Of a stretch of DNA of 14,265 bases, positions 11,978-14,265 are shown one piece after another. The notes under the pieces were generated by a model, which was given only the letters and a program-made list of their open reading frames with translations, was not told the DNA's origin and searched no databases. The DNA comes from an uncultured Collinsella sp. GTDB taxonomy: Bacteria > Actinomycetota > Coriobacteriia > Coriobacteriales > Coriobacteriaceae. The stretch is from the NCBI GenBank assembly GCA_958348565.1, contig CATVZP010000048.1, positions 1-14,265 of the forward strand, in the 5' to 3' direction. Both the position numbers and the translations under genes were made by a program. The stretch's first letter is position 1. Each line of letters begins with the position of its first letter.

Positions 11978-14265
11978 CTACTTCTTAATGCCGCGTCCCA
12001 GACGCTTGGCGACCGACGCCACGGCGTCCTCGCTGGCCGGTCCGCAGCTCACGCAGCCGTCATGGGCACGCATCTGGCCGGTGACCTCGTCCATCGCGAG
12101 CGGCGCCACCTTCTCGAGCTTAAAGCCCTTGCCGGCGCGCATGTTCTCCTTGGCCACGCTAATCATGAGCTTAATGCGGTTGAGCTGGTTGACCTCGGAC
12201 GCACCGGGGTCGTAGTCCACCGCGACGATATTGCTCTCGGGGTGCTGACGGCGCAGCTCCTTGATCACGGCCTTGCCCACCACGTGATTGGGCAGGCACG
12301 CGAAAGGCTGCGTGCAGATAATGTTGGGCGCGCCATGGTCAATCAGGTCGAGCATCTCGGCCGTGAGCAGCCAGCCTTCGCCCATGTTGTTGCACACCGA
12401 AAGCACCGTGCGGGCCTTGTCGGCCATGGTGCCGATGCGCTCGGGCGCCTCAAAGCGCTCGGACTTTTCGAGCATCTCCTCCACCGGCGTGCGCATCCAG
12501 TCCACGAGCTTGATGAGCGCCTGCATACCAGCGCGCGTGGTAGCAGAGCTTCCCAGCTCGTCCTTCTGTAGCTCGGCGTTGCTCATGGAGTACAGGAAGA
12601 AGTCGAGCAGGCCCGGTACTACGGCCTCGCAGCCCTCACGCTCGATGACATCGACCACGTGGTTGTTGGCCGTAGGGTGGAACTTGACCAGGATCTCGCC
12701 GACCACGCCCACGCGCGGCTTGGTGCCCTCGCCCACGAGCGGCATGGTGTCGAACGCGTGGATGGCCTCGCGGCACAGCTTGGTGTAGTTGTGGCGGTTG
12801 AACTTGGGCGCCAACTTGCGGGCGCGCGCCATATACTCCTCGTAGAGCGCGTTGGCAGCACCGGGCGTGGCCTCGTACGGACGGCAGCGGTAGAGCATCT
12901 GCATCATCACGTCGCCAAAGAGCACCGCGTACACGGCCTGCTTAAGCAGCGCCGGCGTAATCTTAAAGCCGGGGTTGTCCTCGCCGAGCGCCACGGCCGA
13001 AAGCGAGATCACCGGAATCTCGGGGTGGCCGCTCTCGCGCAGGGCCTTGCGGATGAGCGCGATGTAGTTGGTGGCACGGCAGCCGCCGCCGGTCTGGCTG
13101 ATGACCACGGCCGTCTTGGACAGGTCGTACCGACCGCTCTCGATGGCCTCCATGATCTGGCCCGTCACCAGGATCGACGGATAGCAAATATCGTTGTTCA
13201 CGTAGCGCAGGCCGGCCTCGACGGCATCGTGGTCAGTCGAGGGCAGCAGTTCCAAGTTATAGCCAGCACCGCGGAACACCTCTTTGACCAGGTCAAAGTG
13301 GATCGGCGCCATCTGCGGGCACAGGATGGTGTAGCCCTCCTCGCGCATCTGCTCGGTAAAGGGCACCTTGGGCCATGCGGTCGAAGCACTCTCGCGCTGC
13401 GCCTCGAACGTGTACTTGCGGCTCGCGAACGCGGGGGCATCCTTGGAGGGCGCCACCGGCGCGGCATCGCCCTGCTCGTAGGCCTCGCCCGCGGCCGTGG
13501 CCTCGGCCAAGCGCTCGGCCTCCTGGTCCTTGAGCGCCGCCATGAGCGAGCGGATGCGGATGCGCGCGGCACCCAGGTTGGATACCTCGTCGATCTTGAG
13601 CACGGTGTAGATCTTGCCGCTGGCCTCCAGGATCTCCTGCACCTGGTCGGTAGTCAGGGCATCGAGACCGCAGCCGAAGGAGTTGAGCTGGATCAGGTCC
13701 AGGTCGTTGCGCATCGTCACAAAGCGGGCGACGGCGTACAGGCGGCTGTGGTACATCCACTGGTCGACGACGCGAATCGGACGCTCGGGCTTCACCAGAT
13801 GCGCGAGCGAATCCTCGGTAAAGACCGCAAAGCCAAAGCTCGAGATAAGCTCGGGCAGGGCATGGTTGATTTCGGGGTCGTTATGGTAGGGACGACCGGC
13901 GAGTACGATGCCGTGGCCGCCGTGGTCCTCGACCCACTTAAGGGCCTCCTCGCCCATGGTCTGGATATCCTCGTGGAAGCGCGCATCGGCCTCAAAAGCA
14001 GCGTTGACAGCGGCATCGACCTCGGAGCGCGTGATTTTAGGACCGCGCACGCGGCCGCGACCGGCTTCAGCATCGGCCACGCGGTCGACGGCGAGCACCT
14101 GGTACAGGCGGCGCTTGAGCTCGGTCTTATCGTGATAGGGCACAAACGGGTACAGGAACTCGATGTTTTGCTCGCGGATCTCGTCGATGTTGAGCGCCAG
14201 CGCCGTGGGATAGCTCATGACGATGGGGCAGTTATAGCAGTTGCCGGCCGTCGGATCCTCCTTGC
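11978..14265 (-). CDS. Giant 2-hydroxyacyl-CoA dehydratase activase-type protein, C-terminal part (runs off right edge)
   Basis: At least 761 residues are visible and the frame stays open to the window edge, so the gene is 5'-truncated here. The ATG at 14218 is internal: before it the frame reads AGNCYNCPIVMSYPTA, a conserved cysteine motif of the family. Full proteins of this type are about 1400 residues, with N-terminal BcrAD/BadFG-type ATPase domains (not visible here), a DUF2229-type region and an HgdB-like C-terminus. Counting from that Met, landmarks are LAGRPYHNDPE (106-116), NSFGCGLDALTTDQ (179-192), KIDEVSNLGAARIR (208-221), NNDICYPSILVTGQ (341-354), QTGGGCRATNY (375-385), GEGWLLTAEM (613-622), CTQPFACLPNH (635-645), DYDPGASEVNQLNRI (668-682) and CVSC (722-725). 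The cysteines probably bind Fe-S clusters. Activases use ATP to drive an electron into a 2-hydroxyacyl-CoA dehydratase, but the role of these giant forms is not settled. An Ala/Glu-rich linker lies at 230-265. Confidence 0.92.
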   Translation of the reverse strand, partial: KEDPTAGNCYNCPIVMSYPTALALNIDEIREQNIEFLYPFVPYHDKTELKRRLYQVLAVDRVADAEAGRGRVRGPKITRSEVDAAVNAAFEADARFHEDIQTMGEEALKWVEDHGGHGIVLAGRPYHNDPEINHALPELISSFGFAVFTEDSLAHLVKPERPIRVVDQWMYHSRLYAVARFVTMRNDLDLIQLNSFGCGLDALTTDQVQEILEASGKIYTVLKIDEVSNLGAARIRIRSLMAALKDQEAERLAEATAAGEAYEQGDAAPVAPSKDAPAFASRKYTFEAQRESASTAWPKVPFTEQMREEGYTILCPQMAPIHFDLVKEVFRGAGYNLELLPSTDHDAVEAGLRYVNNDICYPSILVTGQIMEAIESGRYDLSKTAVVISQTGGGCRATNYIALIRKALRESGHPEIPVISLSAVALGEDNPGFKITPALLKQAVYAVLFGDVMMQMLYRCRPYEATPGAANALYEEYMARARKLAPKFNRHNYTKLCREAIHAFDTMPLVGEGTKPRVGVVGEILVKFHPTANNHVVDVIEREGCEAVVPGLLDFFLYSMSNAELQKDELGSSATTRAGMQALIKLVDWMRTPVEEMLEKSERFEAPERIGTMADKARTVLSVCNNMGEGWLLTAEMLDLIDHGAPNIICTQPFACLPNHVVGKAVIKELRRQHPESNIVAVDYDPGASEVNQLNRIKLMISVAKENMRAGKGFKLEKVAPLAMDEVTGQMRAHDGCVSCGPASEDAVASVAKRLGRGIKK

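Noticed and set aside
14216..14218. ATG at 14218 as the start of the activase-type gene
   Set aside because: The frame stays open to the window edge and encodes the family cysteine motif just before this Met, so it is an internal residue.

Overview
The window looks like chromosomal DNA from a high-GC, Gram-positive, anaerobic gut actinobacterium of the class Coriobacteriia, most likely Collinsella or a close relative. This is inferred from the gene content (DUF6020 membrane protein, giant 2-hydroxyacyl-CoA dehydratase activase, Tat/lipobox arylsulfotransferase, OPT transporter), the strong GC codon bias and the AAAGGAG-type ribosome sites. No rRNA or other species marker is present, so the genus is an inference.

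Layout. The left edge holds the first six codons of a yebC-type gene, running left off the window. To its right on the minus strand follow a DUF6020-type polytopic membrane protein, lgt, a NifU-C-terminal-like Fe-S scaffold, a dCMP deaminase and coaX. Divergent from coaX, on the plus strand, lie an OPT-family transporter with a strong intrinsic terminator, and a DUF389 membrane protein carrying an EF-hand-like loop. Converging on these from the minus strand are a frameshifted arylsulfate sulfotransferase lipoprotein gene, a 3-hydroxyacyl-CoA dehydrogenase, and the C-terminal part of a giant activase-type protein that runs off the right edge.

How the genes relate. Most of the left half is housekeeping: lipoprotein lipidation (Lgt), Fe-S assembly, dUMP supply and the first step of CoA synthesis (CoaX). 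The sulfotransferase precursor has a lipobox and would be an Lgt substrate if it were intact. On the right, the NAD-dependent dehydrogenase and the activase-type protein both belong to anaerobic acyl-CoA or hydroxyacyl-CoA chemistry. A strong terminator after the activase gene separates the two, and no dehydratase subunit genes are visible here.

Non-coding content. The intergenic spaces are rich in palindromes. Several share a GGGAC core. A 17-base motif occurs exactly twice and roughly a third time. Two spacers show interleaved inverted repeats in a pseudoknot-like order. The gap at 11562-11977 has no credible gene but holds a 20-bp perfect inverted repeat. I saw no tRNA, rRNA, CRISPR array, transposase or phage gene. 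The most promising undescribed signal is this family of intergenic repeats, followed by the sulfotransferase frameshift and the EF-hand loop in the DUF389 protein.
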